DNA from: Xylogone sp. PMI_703
Taxonomy: Eukaryota; Ascomycota; Leotiomycetes
DNA length: 64,000 bases
Reading direction: 5' to 3'
NCBI GenBank assembly: GCA_021399445.1
Contig: JAJTUQ010000003.1
Span: 2,232,001 to 2,296,000, forward strand
Shown here: positions 1 to 10,983 of the stretch, one piece after another
Layout: each line of letters starts with the position of its first letter
How positions within the stretch are numbered: position 1 is the first letter of the stretch
The notes under the pieces: model-generated
The model's database searches: none
Seen by the model: the letters and a program-made list of their open reading frames with translations, nothing else
What the model was told of the DNA's origin: nothing
Translations under genes and position numbers: made by a program

Positions 1-388
1 CACTAGAGGGACTGTACCGGGGGCTCAATACTGGTATGTTGATGTTCCCTATTAAATATGTCTAGGATGAAGCTAACATTTTACGAAGGTAAACTGCTTG
101 TGGAAGTTAAACCGGAAGATGAGAAGATATCAGCGAATCTGTAAATTATGTACACTACCTTTTCTATCCAGCCAGCACAATCCTCGAATTAGTGAATCTT
201 GGACGCACAAAAGCTTTGAGAAATTGAGATATATATGAGCCATCTGTCCTTATCATTACGTGAAAAGTGAAGGGTAGACTTTCAATTTGCTGTTTAAATG
301 GCACGCTTGTAAAAGATAGCCTATTATAACCTTGCCGTTGCCTTAAATAGAATTTCTGTTTCCATACTAAATAGGGAAGAGATTGTTT
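1..388. other. Intergenic, left edge
   Basis: AT-rich sequence beyond the 3' end of the first transporter gene. I see no ORF with coding character, no RNA gene and no repeat. Confidence 0.5.
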
Positions 389-2129
389 TCAAACCGTATA
401 CATAAAATCTGGGTCTTGATCTCCCAGGATATCCCTGTCTCCCTTAGTCAATCCTTCAACCAAGTAGTTTCTCCTCCCATATTTCCTCAACTTATTCTCC
501 CTCTTAAGTAGAAGATGCAATGCCGCACTGCCACCAAGCAAAAATAAAATCATATATCCCATAACTGTAGCATGGCCAACAGTATACTTTGGCGGAGTCC
601 TGTATATGTTGCTACTAACAATCCCATTCAGGTTGCCCCACCCAATTACTATTCCAAGCACAACTCCACGCTTGTATACTCCCTCAGTATTGTTACTTAT
701 CCAAGAGATGGTATTCGAGATGCAAGGGTAAATTCCTAAAGCGCCTAAAAATGTTCCAGCATACTTCACGCCTGGGTGCTGCGAACCAAGCAACATTGCG
801 AACCCGGCTATTCCAAAGAAAGAGACAAAGATATTGCAGAGCCCACGTTGCTTAGTGCGGTCAGCAGTATAACCGATTGACACCGTCAATATCGCCGCAG
901 CAACGTAAGGGGGTACGCTGAGAAGCTGAGCTTTTGTGTTGGTATATCCGAGCTCCGATATAATAGAGGGTAAAAATAAAGAAAACGCATATAGAGGCAT
1001 ATCGCAACCCATGTAGATCACTGCTCCAAGATAAGTCTTGTAGTCTCGAAGAGCTAGCCACACGTATTTTGTGCTGAACTCTTCGTGCTGGGCAGAGGCT
1101 TGTTTGTCGAGCTTTAAACGATGGACTACCCTTGCACGATCTTGCTCGGAGAGAAATCTAGCGTTATCGGGGAAGTCTTGAACTACCCAAAAGGATACAA
1201 TGCCAAAGAGTACCGTTACAATCCCTTCGAGGATAAAAATCCAAGCCCAACCTGGGCGGCCACCAAGACCATCCATATGAACGATTGCGGCGGCTAGGAG
1301 ACCACCGAAGGAACCAGAAACTGCTGCTGCGGAGAAGAAAATTGCCTATTGAGACAAAACTGTTAGTTAGTATTTAATGAGAGACTAGAATACCTACAGC
1401 GCGGATACCGAATTCAGATCTTTTGTACCAACACGAAAGGTAGTAGTTGATGCCGGGGAATAGTCCTGCCTCAGCTAATCCAAGGAACCATCTCGCGGCC
1501 ATAAGACCGGACCAGTTCTTGACAAAGCCCGTAAATGTCAATGTAAGGCCCCATACAATCCTATAAATCCATTAATACATATTCCAGAATTATAAACGGT
1601 AGACATACACAATTACCGGGATAAACACAGATGGGCGCCAGCGTTTGAGTAATACATTGGTCACCGGCTCGAAGACGGCGTATGAAACGAAGAAAATCGA
1701 AAGCGATGCATTGTATTGCCCTGTACTTATATGATGCAGATCGGCTTGCAGACCATCGATTTTGGCATTTCCAATGTTCGTTCGGTCGAGGAAGGCGAGG
1801 AGATAGAGGATACAAAGCTTGTGACGGATCAGCCACATCGTTTGTGGAGGGAGATAAGTGCTCACCCATGGAATCAAAGTCAGATCTAGTTTCCATAAAA
1901 GCTTTTGCTCCTGTTCCAATGAAAAATTAATAACTGAAAGTAGGGTTGGGCTTGCAATGGAACCTACAATTATTGCACGTTCCGCTTCGCTAAGAGTTGC
2001 GTCTGGATCTAAAGGAAGATTGCTGGTGTCGCCGTTATCAGTTGTACTGCTGTCAGTCGTGAGGTGGGCAGCTTTCTCATCGTCACCTAAATCATTCGCG
2101 ATTTTAGGAAGAGTCTCTATTTTGTCCAT
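389..2129 (-). CDS. MFS transporter, anion:cation symporter (Dal5/Tna1-like)
   Basis: Predicted plasma-membrane permease of the ACS branch of the major facilitator superfamily. Known fungal members import allantoate, nicotinate, biotin or other small organic anions; the substrate here is unknown. I read four exons (2129-1866, 1817-1609, 1560-1398, 1345-389), summing to 530 codons, the usual family length. The ATG at 2129 is preferred because the frame upstream begins only with TTG. Exon 2 carries FLDRTNIGNAKI, the first-helix signature of this branch. The loop 2-3 region and helices 3-4 lie in exon 3 (RWFLGLAEAG, CWYKRSEFG), and exon 4 holds the remaining helices. The cytosolic N-terminus is acidic and Ser/Thr-rich. 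No regulator is adjacent, so context does not identify the cargo. The intron joints are canonical and in frame. Confidence 0.88.
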
Positions 2130-3099
2130 GATAGGCAAGCTTTCCAGTACCAGGTGAAATTCTATGAAACAGAGACGCCGGACTCGGAAGGCTATGAAAG
2201 CATACTTAAGCAGCCCCTCGACTTCTAAGTCACTATATACATATTATCTCAAAGAAGAAAAGCGAAGGAAGGTAATCCTGTCAATACATGCACTCCAGGC
2301 CGCTCAGACTTTGCCGTTACTACTAGTATATGGACCGTAATGGAAACTATACCTGGTAAGCAATAATACGTGTGGAGTGGCAGGGATAACCAAGGGTCTA
2401 GATTAGACCGGAGGCTACCTAGTACATGAAGTACAGTCATCATGTAAAGACCGTCTCCGCATCTTTTTGTCTATTTCCATTTACCCACCCGCAGAGCGGT
2501 TAGTGTTCTGTATGGTTATGTAAGTATAATAAAGCTTCTCACTATTTGCACAGCCCCATACAATGAAAACTAGTCACACTACTCCACAAACAGAGCTATC
2601 ACCTCAACAACTAGCCCAAATATCGACCTTTAGGACCCTGCCATGCCGCCAGAATAGCTGTACCAACAGCTATCTATGACAAATCTAACTCAAACTTTCT
2701 CATTTCTTTCATGCTAGAACGATTAACCGACCGATCTCTGTTACAATAGCTCTAATCTTCGTGGCTGAGCAGTTTGTAAGGGTCGGTATTTTCCCGACCC
2801 TAGCATTGCCTATCCTACGTTGATTGTCAGCAATATTACCAAAGGTTTCTTGGATACTATAACATGAATACAGACAAGCAATGGCCCATTAATAATTAAT
2901 GTGATGGAAACTGTTCTAGGCCTTTCCCTGGTGTTCATTAGACAGTATCAGTATATATTTTCCCCAAACCATTAAATTCATCTGCTGCCTAATGCCCCAA
3001 GCCCAGATCTGCTACGATTTTTTTAATTCTATATTTTCACCAGCGCGTATAGCTTAAAAGTCTCTTGAAGTAAGATCAAATACGAAATCACCAGCTACA
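2130..3099. other. Intergenic, divergent promoter region
   Basis: About 970 nt between the divergently transcribed ACS transporter and the GFA-fold gene. It is AT-rich with pyrimidine runs. I see no coding ORF and no clear repeat. It must contain both promoters. Confidence 0.45.
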
Positions 3100-3648
3100 A
3101 TGCCTGAATTAACAGGTAATCCAAATGCTTATCCTATTGCTTCTTTCGCTGGAGGCATGTCTGGGACTTGTTTATGTGGATCAATCACAGTAACAGTCAA
3201 CGACCCCGACCTCTTTACAGGACGACGTGGCCATTTATGTCACTGCGGCAACTGTCGGAAATTAACAGGGAGTTTTGCTTCCAGCAACCTTATAATCGAA
3301 GAAGCCAAGGTTGAGATCATCGATCGACAAGGCACATTGAAGAAATACATTGATACAAATACGGGCAGCGGTAATCCCGTCAATAGATTTTTCTGTTCTG
3401 TGTGTGCAAAGTGAGTATCCAGTCTTAAATCTACTATTTCGTAAAATCACTAACCCTTCTGAACTAGTCCAATTAAATCGGCTTCTTCAAAACTAGTAGG
3501 AAAGATTGTTCTAAAGACAGGATTGTTTCCACGGATGCCTGCACCAGCAGACGAGGCTTTCGCTGAGCATCGACATGAATGGGAAGGCGAAATTCCGGGA
3601 ATTACACATTTTAAATTCGGACTTGGAAGTGAGAAGCTCAATCATTAG
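3100..3648 (+). CDS. GFA/CENP-V-fold zinc protein
   Basis: Small zinc-binding protein of the glutathione-dependent formaldehyde-activating (GFA, Mss4-like) family. Two exons (3100-3410 and 3468-3648, intron 57 nt) give 163 residues, the normal size. Visible ligands are the CLCG knuckle near residues 25-28, the CHCGNC motif followed by RKLTGS, and FCSVC at the exon junction. Splicing joins that last motif to NPIKS in the same frame. The family name comes from a bacterial enzyme that speeds S-hydroxymethylglutathione formation; most fungal paralogues are uncharacterised, so the catalytic role is not certain. The gene converges on the DUF4336 gene to the right. A second member of this family lies at 53489. 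The ATG at 3100 is the first in frame. Confidence 0.85.
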
Positions 3649-3985
3649 AAAACTCTACATTTGTAGTGGCTAGCATCGGGAGGAGGCAGAGAGAAACTGT
3701 AGCATCCTAAGCGTATGAAGTCTGTATACTTTGAAATATTTCTGACCTTACCAGTTAATAACGAATCATATTTGTTACCAAAGAGTATCGAGTCATGTAT
3801 AACAGTTGATGACAAGAGTGCACCTTGCATTGAACAAATCTAAGCAAGATATGGATTGAATTTCTAGAAAACATATACGTTAAAGCAATTAAGATTATTA
3901 CTTGCAAGTTAAAGAAGAACACCACCGACGTATTATACCCGACTCCCCAGTAATATCCAACAGCATGCTTCGTCCACTAGTAAGT
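3649..3985. other. Intergenic between convergent genes
   Basis: About 340 nt of shared 3' flank between the convergent GFA and DUF4336 genes. I see nothing else. Confidence 0.45.
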
Positions 3986-4859
3986 TCAAATACGTTTACC
4001 AGGGCCCTCAAGGAACCATTCGAAAACAAGCTGGAATGTTTGCTTTGCTCCGTTTTCCACTACATCTCCATGGCATGGAATGATGCGGTCAAATTCCCAG
4101 GAGTTAATCCTTTCCAGCGACTTGCCAAATCCGTTACGATCTTTCGAGGATAATACATACCATCCTAATCGTTTTTGCCATGTCGCTGATGCTTTTGCTG
4201 AAAATAGTGGAGCAACTAACTTAGACAACACACCCGATGTGGGCGAAGTGCCTGAGCGTGAAAACTGTTCTATCGCAGGCAAGTTGAATAGCAAGTCTGC
4301 TTCGATGAGCGTGCTAGAGGGCTTGTGAAATAAAATAATCTCTTGTGATGCCATGGACGCAATAAATTCAATACTGATTTCGTTGTCAAACTCATCCGAG
4401 ATGTGCGGATGCTTATCCGATGATGTGAAGAGTATGTCGAATTGTACTTCTTGTAACGCAGGGTTCTTTCCGCATTTCTCCCGTAAGAGCCCCGGCGCAA
4501 CCAGTTTTGCTTCTGGATATGCGGCTTTCCAAGATGCTATATGGAGGTAATGTTCCAAATTTGGGGCAACAATGTACCTAACATGGCCTTCTGTTGTAGC
4601 AATAGCAGCTCGCACGGAATCAGTTAACTTGCAGGCGGATATAACTATGAGTGATCCAGAACGTAGTCTAACTGTATGTTTGTCGTTCTTCATTAACGGC
4701 ATGCTCGTGAAATCTGCACTCTTTATGGTAGATGCTGGTTCACTTACCAAGTGTCGTCCTCCCCCCGGACTTGAGAAAGCCCAGTTGAGAAAATGGAAAA
4801 CTCAGAGTTGTGAGATCTGGCGTAATCTGCCTGACAATTGTCGAGCTTTTGTCGTTCAT
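3986..4859 (-). CDS. DUF4336 family, metallo-beta-lactamase-like
   Basis: Protein of the DUF4336 family, which has a divergent metallo-beta-lactamase fold and no settled biochemical role. Exon 1 runs 4859-4748 and exon 2 runs 4671-3986, with a 76-nt intron, giving 265 residues. The junction restores the conserved stretch GGRTTLVRLRSGSL, which strongly supports this splice model over the alternative of reading through from 4750. Family landmarks are present: APNLEHYLH near residue 80 supplying putative metal His, HKPSSTLIEADLLFNLP in the middle, and IPCHGD near residue 235. The ATG at 4859 begins MNDKSSTIV. It is transcribed toward the GFA gene. I infer a cytosolic hydrolase-like protein; the substrate is unknown. 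Confidence 0.85.
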
Positions 4860-6018
4860 TGACTCATCATCTCCCCGTGATCGGGCCATTGCTAAATTAT
4901 TAAAGGAATAATGTTCGATATAACAGAAAGATTGCAGCTAGCCCGCTTCGTCTGTGGAGGGCAATGTGGATGGGATGGTGTCTGTTTACTGAAATGCATC
5001 ATTACGTTAGAATCTGCGGAGACCAAGATAGCTTTTATTTCTTCCAGAGTTCCCTGCTCAACGCTGCCGTGGGAATAAGCTCCCCTGAAATAATGCTGCC
5101 AGTGTAAACACCTGATATGTGGCGGTTAATCGTCATAGTAACAGTGATCTATTGACCAGGAATAGTGGCTCAGCACAACGAGCAGCTCCAAGGCCAGCCA
5201 TCAAAAATCCTTAGCCAGATTCGGTCACGCTTCTACGTTATAGTATTGCTATATGTTATTCTTCACGAACTGAGCTCAATAGTACCGAAAGGTCTTTGGG
5301 AGTTATTGTCACGATACATGTGAGTGGTGCTTGTGGGTCGGATGCTTAGGCTTCGTAACAAGGTTCGGAGTTAATCCGATGAAGCTGCTCATTTGCGTCG
5401 GTTCTATAACTAAAATCTCACACGAGATTGAGACTAGTGTTAACATAGTAATTAAATGAAGATTCTCAGAAGTGGGAATTACTGAATAGTGATAGACTGA
5501 AAGGGTATGAAACAGGAAGGAATTTTCTTCTTTTAGACTTATTTAGCTACGATAATCATCCAAACTGCTTGACAGGTAGTACATCTTAATTGACTCATTT
5601 TAGCCTAAGTTGGATTAGATCAGGCTCCTCTACAACAGGACCTAATACACTCATTGGGCCTGGGCGTCAGGGCGTAACTTGATAACTTCAAAAGCAAAGC
5701 ACTTTCGTGTTTATATATTAGTCGACACAGTACATGAGGCAGCGCTGTAGCTCTGTATGGCAGTTGCAGCCTCATCGACGATCGATTAGCAGGAGAATGA
5801 CACATGGCAAGGATTTCTTCATCACTTGCTGCGTAGAGAGTTTAGCTTGGTCGCCTATACACAATTTTCACCACAGAGCCTCTTTTCACGTTTGCCTAAT
5901 TTCGATAAGAGACCATGAATAGCCAATAGGTTACTCCATACCACCAAAAGCAACCTAATACTGAGTGAGTAGAAGTAGTATCTTTGTGATTTGAGTTATG
6001 GAAACAAGCTGGCTTTGA
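4860..6018. other. Intergenic
   Basis: About 1.16 kb. Only short ORFs are seen, with no recognisable domain. Nothing else stands out. Confidence 0.45.
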
Positions 6019-6759
6019 CTAACTACTATTAAGCTTACTGGAGTTGCCTATAGATTCAGGTACACTATGAACATCCGACCCCGTCTCGATAAATCTTACC
6101 CAATAATCACCATCATCACTCCCCACTGCCATTTTCTTTCGGCTGGATAACATACCGAACACCAACCTCAAATTGAATTCGACACTTATTCTATGCCCCG
6201 CCACCCAGCCCAGCATATCCTCTTGTGATACAAAACCATATGTCTTAAACTGATTCTTCGGGATTGCCTCAAAAGTGACATTGATAGTCTCTAGATTTTT
6301 GGTTTCGCATGAGAGCTTGTTCACGAGCTCAGAGGGCCAAAATATCCACTTTTCTTGATTCCAAGGAACAGTGATATGGATAGCTCTTATATTTCTAGTG
6401 TTACTCTGGCCGATGCATACTAGGAATTCAAGCAAGACTCTGGGATCGTGGAATCCGAAAGTATTGCGTGAGTAAAGTACCAAGGCTCCTTCTTCGCTGA
6501 TTTGCTTACAGGTGAGCAGAAAAGCAGTGGATATCGCAGTATGATGAACAGGTATCTTCTGTAAATCAAACGGGGGATTGCAGTCAGACATACACAGGTT
6601 TAGTGAGTTAGGTTTGCGATATAGATTCAAGGCAGAGCGTAGGAACAGATCGCTGTAGAGCTTGAGCCGAATCTCATACGGAAGATCTAGAAATGTTGGT
6701 ATATTTATCCTAATTGACATAGTGACGGTTCTAGATTTTACTACCGCCTTTTGTTGCAT
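6019..6759 (-). CDS. DUF7730/2EXR-like (F-box-like) protein
   Basis: Single-exon protein of 246 residues with the fungal motif LDLPYEIRLKLYSDL near the N-terminus (residues 24-38), resembling the LPxEIRxxIY start of DUF7730/2EXR domains. Further on it has LLTCKQISEEGALVLYSRNTF, the second conserved block. Such proteins are often likened to F-box proteins, but their function is unknown and nothing here shows a partner. The first ATG, at 6759, begins MQQKAVV; an internal Met before SIRINIP is an alternative start. A second gene with the same two blocks lies upstream on the same strand at 8409-9230. They could be diverged paralogues, since they share little beyond the motifs. Confidence 0.7.
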   Translation of the reverse strand: MQQKAVVKSRTVTMSIRINIPTFLDLPYEIRLKLYSDLFLRSALNLYRKPNSLNLCMSDCNPPFDLQKIPVHHTAISTAFLLTCKQISEEGALVLYSRNTFGFHDPRVLLEFLVCIGQSNTRNIRAIHITVPWNQEKWIFWPSELVNKLSCETKNLETINVTFEAIPKNQFKTYGFVSQEDMLGWVAGHRISVEFNLRLVFGMLSSRKKMAVGSDDGDYWVRFIETGSDVHSVPESIGNSSKLNSS

Positions 6760-8408
6760 TGGATTTATTATTTAAATAAGCGTAAGCACATGGAGTAGCG
6801 CGGAGATAGCTGCGTGTTGTTGTATGAGGGTTTTATCTACCGAAATCACTCACCCTCAGCAGATCCGCAGTACTTGAGCAGTCAGCGTCTCATACTATGT
6901 GCGTATTTTCTCTCATTGGTCTCACACAATGTAGCTCTCTAACACTACTCTACACTAGCCTTCATACTGCGGCATTTAGATTGCATAAATCCCGCGACAA
7001 GCTGTCATAAGAAGGTACATACCTTAAAAAAACACTCAAACCAGCATTAATCTTGTTTCAGATCTTGAATATTGGAAGCTGCCAATAATTTTATATTGTC
7101 TATAGTCTACCATAAAACTTGATTAATATTACTACTTATCCCTAGGCTTTATATCGTTGATGATGTTGATTGATGGTATGAAATGGGCATGCGAGATCTG
7201 CATAAGAGGTCACCGGGCAAGTAAATGCAATCATATTGGTAGATAGCCATTATATCTATCATTTGGATAGTCTTACTTATGATGCTGTATTAAGATCGTC
7301 CTTTAAAGTTCATCCAGAAAAAGGGTCGGCCACGGTCGCATTGCAGCTATTGCCGGGTTCTGCGAGAGTTTCACTCGATTCACATACAGTGCCGCCATTT
7401 GAAGTGAGCTGACCTTGAGTATAAATGATATGATATGGTAAGTAATCTTCATGGAATGTCTGAATGATGCTAACATGGCTATAGTATAGCCGGGTCATCG
7501 TATCGGCCGATTTTCGTTATGTTATACGCATAGAAGCTACACAAGCTGCATAAATTTCGTTCAGGTAGAAGCTTCTTAGTACTACGATCTAACGTGACCC
7601 CACGATACATATGATGCAAGTTGAGATAAGGCAGTTAAGGATTTGTTATAATGAGGATGCTATCGTGGCTGTGATATGAAACACGACGTGACAGAAGCCC
7701 TTGCTTGAGTACTACACAATGGGAGGGGGTAATAATTATTCCATAGGGCCCAGTGCCGCCGACTTTCAGTATACAAGCTTGGCATTGTTAGAGGTATTGG
7801 TTGTACGGAGTGGAGGAAGGTTAAGGTGTGACGATATAGCGTATTCGATAACTAAGCTTCAAGATAACAATACAAATTGATCTCTAGCCTCCTACATATG
7901 GGTAGAATACGCTGTATTTATAGGCGTAACCTTCCAACAGCTAGCTATATGGTAGCCATACCATCCCTAATTGCCGTGCCCACTTTTCTGGCTCGCGCGC
8001 TCGGCCATACCTACTGTACTGGCACACAGCGCGCAGACAGGCATGTATTGTTTTGATAATCTAGAGGGATATATTTAATCACTAAAAGCCACAATTTCTC
8101 TCTATAAATCTCTTTGTACTGCTGTCTTACGCAGAGCGCCGTTTGGAAAGATTTCTCGAATTCTCTGCCAATTATTCGTAAGGTCTGCCATCCTCAAGCT
8201 TATCGAACGATGTGTATCAAAATTGGAATGATTGGCCTTATAGCGCTAGGATCTCAATTTGCATAAGGGGTAACGTGGGTGTCCATCCCAGTGAACAACT
8301 CACACTGAGCCGCAGCTTACTCGGCGATACTATTGCTGTACAAATCCTTACAACTAGCCTCTTCCATAACTTCTCCAAGTGACTCTGAACGGGACATAGT
8401 AGCCATGA
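6760..8408. other. Intergenic between two DUF7730-like genes
   Basis: About 1.65 kb containing only short ORFs without recognisable domains. I could not find a third copy or a mobile element here. Confidence 0.4.
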
Positions 8409-9230
8409 TCATTCTTCTACCGTACGGTGCCCTTCACTCTCCGTTTTAGATGTACCCATAGCTTCTTGTAAGGCCTTCTCCAATTCTCTAAGATAATCGT
8501 TCTGGGAACGCGCTCCAGGTCTCCTGCCTAGACCATGGCCGCCGAGTCGTTGTCGAGGCGGAATCTCACGTTCGAATAAATCAAATGGATGATTATCCCA
8601 GCGACGAAATACCCTGAGTTTGACATCTACAAGCCGCGGCAGTTGGCGAATCATATCAACCAGAGCAACCTGTCCTGCGTTGGACGGATCACCCGTTAGT
8701 GCCCATGATACATCTCGCATATGATCACATATTCCAATATGCAAGGTCTTTAACTTAACACAGTCAACCAGCAAGTCAGAAGCTAATGCAAATACATCTC
8801 GAGTTGACATATGCCAACATCCACCGCGACACCGGCCGCATATACAGAACTGGATTGATGTGATAAAGCGACGGCGCCAGTATCCAATCATGTAGAGGTA
8901 TCGATATAAATCGTAAGCGTTGAAAAAGCGGAAAGTGTTCCTACCGAAGTAAATGGGGATCACTTCGTTGTATAGTTGCTTACACACACGAGCCATTGCG
9001 AGCACAGTCTCACGGGTACGAAAGCGTTTACCACGATCATGTTCTTTAGCTATTTCAAATAATCCATGGACGTTTGGTCTCAAGATTTCCAACTCTGGTA
9101 GGACCATAGAAAAGATTTTGTTCCGAATTTCAAATGGAAGTTCAGAGAAAAGGGCTGACACTTGGAAGGCTGGTGGTAAGTCGAACCTTGACTCCGAGTG
9201 TGGAGGTATTTTAGATGCTTGAAAGGTCAT
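8409..9230 (-). CDS. DUF7730/2EXR-like (F-box-like) protein
   Basis: Single-exon protein of 273 residues. Residues about 27-42 read SALFSELPFEIRNKIF, the fungal LPxEIRxxI motif. ARVCKQLYNEVIPIYFGRNTFRF follows around residue 80-102, the second conserved block of the family. A small cysteine cluster (CICGRCRGGC, residues about 130-140) is unusual and may bind metal. The C-terminus is charged and probably disordered. The function is unknown. The ATG at 9230 is the first in frame. It lies on the same strand as the 6019-6759 gene and shares the same two blocks. Confidence 0.7.
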   Translation of the reverse strand: MTFQASKIPPHSESRFDLPPAFQVSALFSELPFEIRNKIFSMVLPELEILRPNVHGLFEIAKEHDRGKRFRTRETVLAMARVCKQLYNEVIPIYFGRNTFRFFNAYDLYRYLYMIGYWRRRFITSIQFCICGRCRGGCWHMSTRDVFALASDLLVDCVKLKTLHIGICDHMRDVSWALTGDPSNAGQVALVDMIRQLPRLVDVKLRVFRRWDNHPFDLFEREIPPRQRLGGHGLGRRPGARSQNDYLRELEKALQEAMGTSKTESEGHRTVEE

Positions 9231-9913
9231 CCTCTAAAGGAGACAGCAAAAATATCCTACAGGTTAATGACTTAAGAAAATAAATATCCAGTTGTAGCTG
9301 TGCCTGAAAATTAAAAGAGAAATGGAAATGAAAAATTCGTGTCAGAGCCCGATAGGCAGCACTCATCTTTGTATGCACAATTCCGCACTAAAAGCACCGC
9401 ATCTATCGTCAGCATTGTTATGATGAGTACCTTTAGCTCAGGTCTTTATCGTTTGCATAGAATCACTAATATGTTTCTGGTTGGTATTATAACCAGGCCC
9501 AGTATTCACAGCATTGTGAGAATTTCCGATATCGTACTACCGGGTAGCACACCAAACAGATAATTTATTTTAGCCATTAAGGAGTCAAACTGCAAGGAAT
9601 CAATCTGTGTGAGCAAGAAAGTCCTGAAGTGCATGGTGTTTAATAGTACTTTTTGAGACTTTATTCTGATCTAATTACAGCTCACGGTTCCCTATAGCAT
9701 CGGCATCTGACGTCATCAATCCTTAAACTTCAACAAAACAATCCTGCTCCGCTACCTTCGATATGTGAACAAATCCTTTGAAGCCCAATATTCTAGTATA
9801 GTCTAGGTGGCCCTCGAAGATAATACACGGCGTAAATCAAGTGGCGGGACGAAACAGATTCGGACTTCTGATGTCGACATCCTCGTTATGTATTCGTCGG
9901 CCTGTCGCAAACT
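9231..9913. other. Intergenic
   Basis: About 680 nt without a convincing gene. One short forward ORF lies near 9339-9563 but has no recognisable features. Confidence 0.4.
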
Positions 9914-10339
9914 CTAATATGCCTGCCTCTGGAGGATTTCCACCACTTTCATAGTAATAACAGTCCTTATCCATGACAACCCTTTCTTCTGCTGCTCCGG
10001 TGGAACCAACAGAAGACCGGCCATCCACCATGCGCCCATAGCTGCCCAGAGTAGCGAGGCACCAATATGCAGAAATGGTACAAATGTGTACACAGTTGCT
10101 GCGATTGCCGAGACGATAGAGATCGATATAGTAACGTTGTTATTAGATCGATTGTGGGCCAGATGCCATGCAAAGAAAGGAGTCCCTAATGCCGTGAAAA
10201 GATTCAAGCAATATTCGATTGGCGAAGTTAGGAAACTGGGAGCAGGAAAGTATGGTAGCGTCACCGGTCCCTTCCTATTCACGACGGCAAGTGCTGTTAT
10301 GGTGGCGACGATGGCTAAATGAGTTTTGTTTATTGCCAT
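9914..10339 (-). CDS. Small multi-pass membrane protein, hypothetical
   Basis: ORF of 141 residues starting at the ATG at 10339, with three or four hydrophobic segments: residues about 7-21, 40-60, 70-92 and 94-112. The last two run through a glycine/tryptophan-rich stretch (WAAMGAWWMAG). The short C-terminal tail is basic. I do not recognise the family. The regular alternation of hydrophobic and polar stretches supports a real protein, but an ORF of this size could arise by chance. No obvious introns are needed. No neighbour suggests a function. Confidence 0.5.
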   Translation of the reverse strand: MAINKTHLAIVATITALAVVNRKGPVTLPYFPAPSFLTSPIEYCLNLFTALGTPFFAWHLAHNRSNNNVTISISIVSAIAATVYTFVPFLHIGASLLWAAMGAWWMAGLLLVPPEQQKKGLSWIRTVITMKVVEILQRQAY

Positions 10340-10983
10340 TTTGTCTAGTCATGGGCGTATCCTTTTTGAGGGTAAGAAGAAGTAAAGTAATTTTTGTTCA
10401 ATACCACAGAATAAATAGATGGAAATAGTTTACGTCAAGATAAACAGCACTGCCGCATCGCTGGACTTGTCACTCTGCCTAATTACTGTGCCACTGAAAC
10501 CTTGAGGACAGATCCGGAGCAAGGCATCGCCGATCACAACGACAAATTACATGTTATCATTTTCGCATATTAATTCCTTGAAATCACAAAAAGTAACTAC
10601 AGACAATAGTGGAAGTATATCTCAACGGTATTAGTCTCTACTAAATTGTTGTTTTATCAAAGAACTAGCAATAAATAATAGCATATATTACTCTACTAGA
10701 TTTACCTGTAAACTTAAGTTATCGATAAGAGAGCGTTAATAGCGTCAATCCAGACTGATAAAGAGAGGAGAGAGGGCACACAGAATGGGTTGTACACTTA
10801 TCTAGACATATTACTCTAGCCATCGGTAACGTATAAACTCTGATTCGTCTCTTTGGCTAGCTATACGCCTTTGAAAATGATTATTTTATTCAAATTATAA
10901 GATCTAACGGAGATAAAATTTAGGGTAACTATGCAATGAAGTAGACGTCTAGTGCCTCTAAGTTTTTAACTCTTTGAATCCTA
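10340..10983. other. Intergenic
   Basis: About 640 nt, strongly AT-rich from 10540 to 10980, including the 3' flank of the sugar transporter. No gene is seen. Confidence 0.45.
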
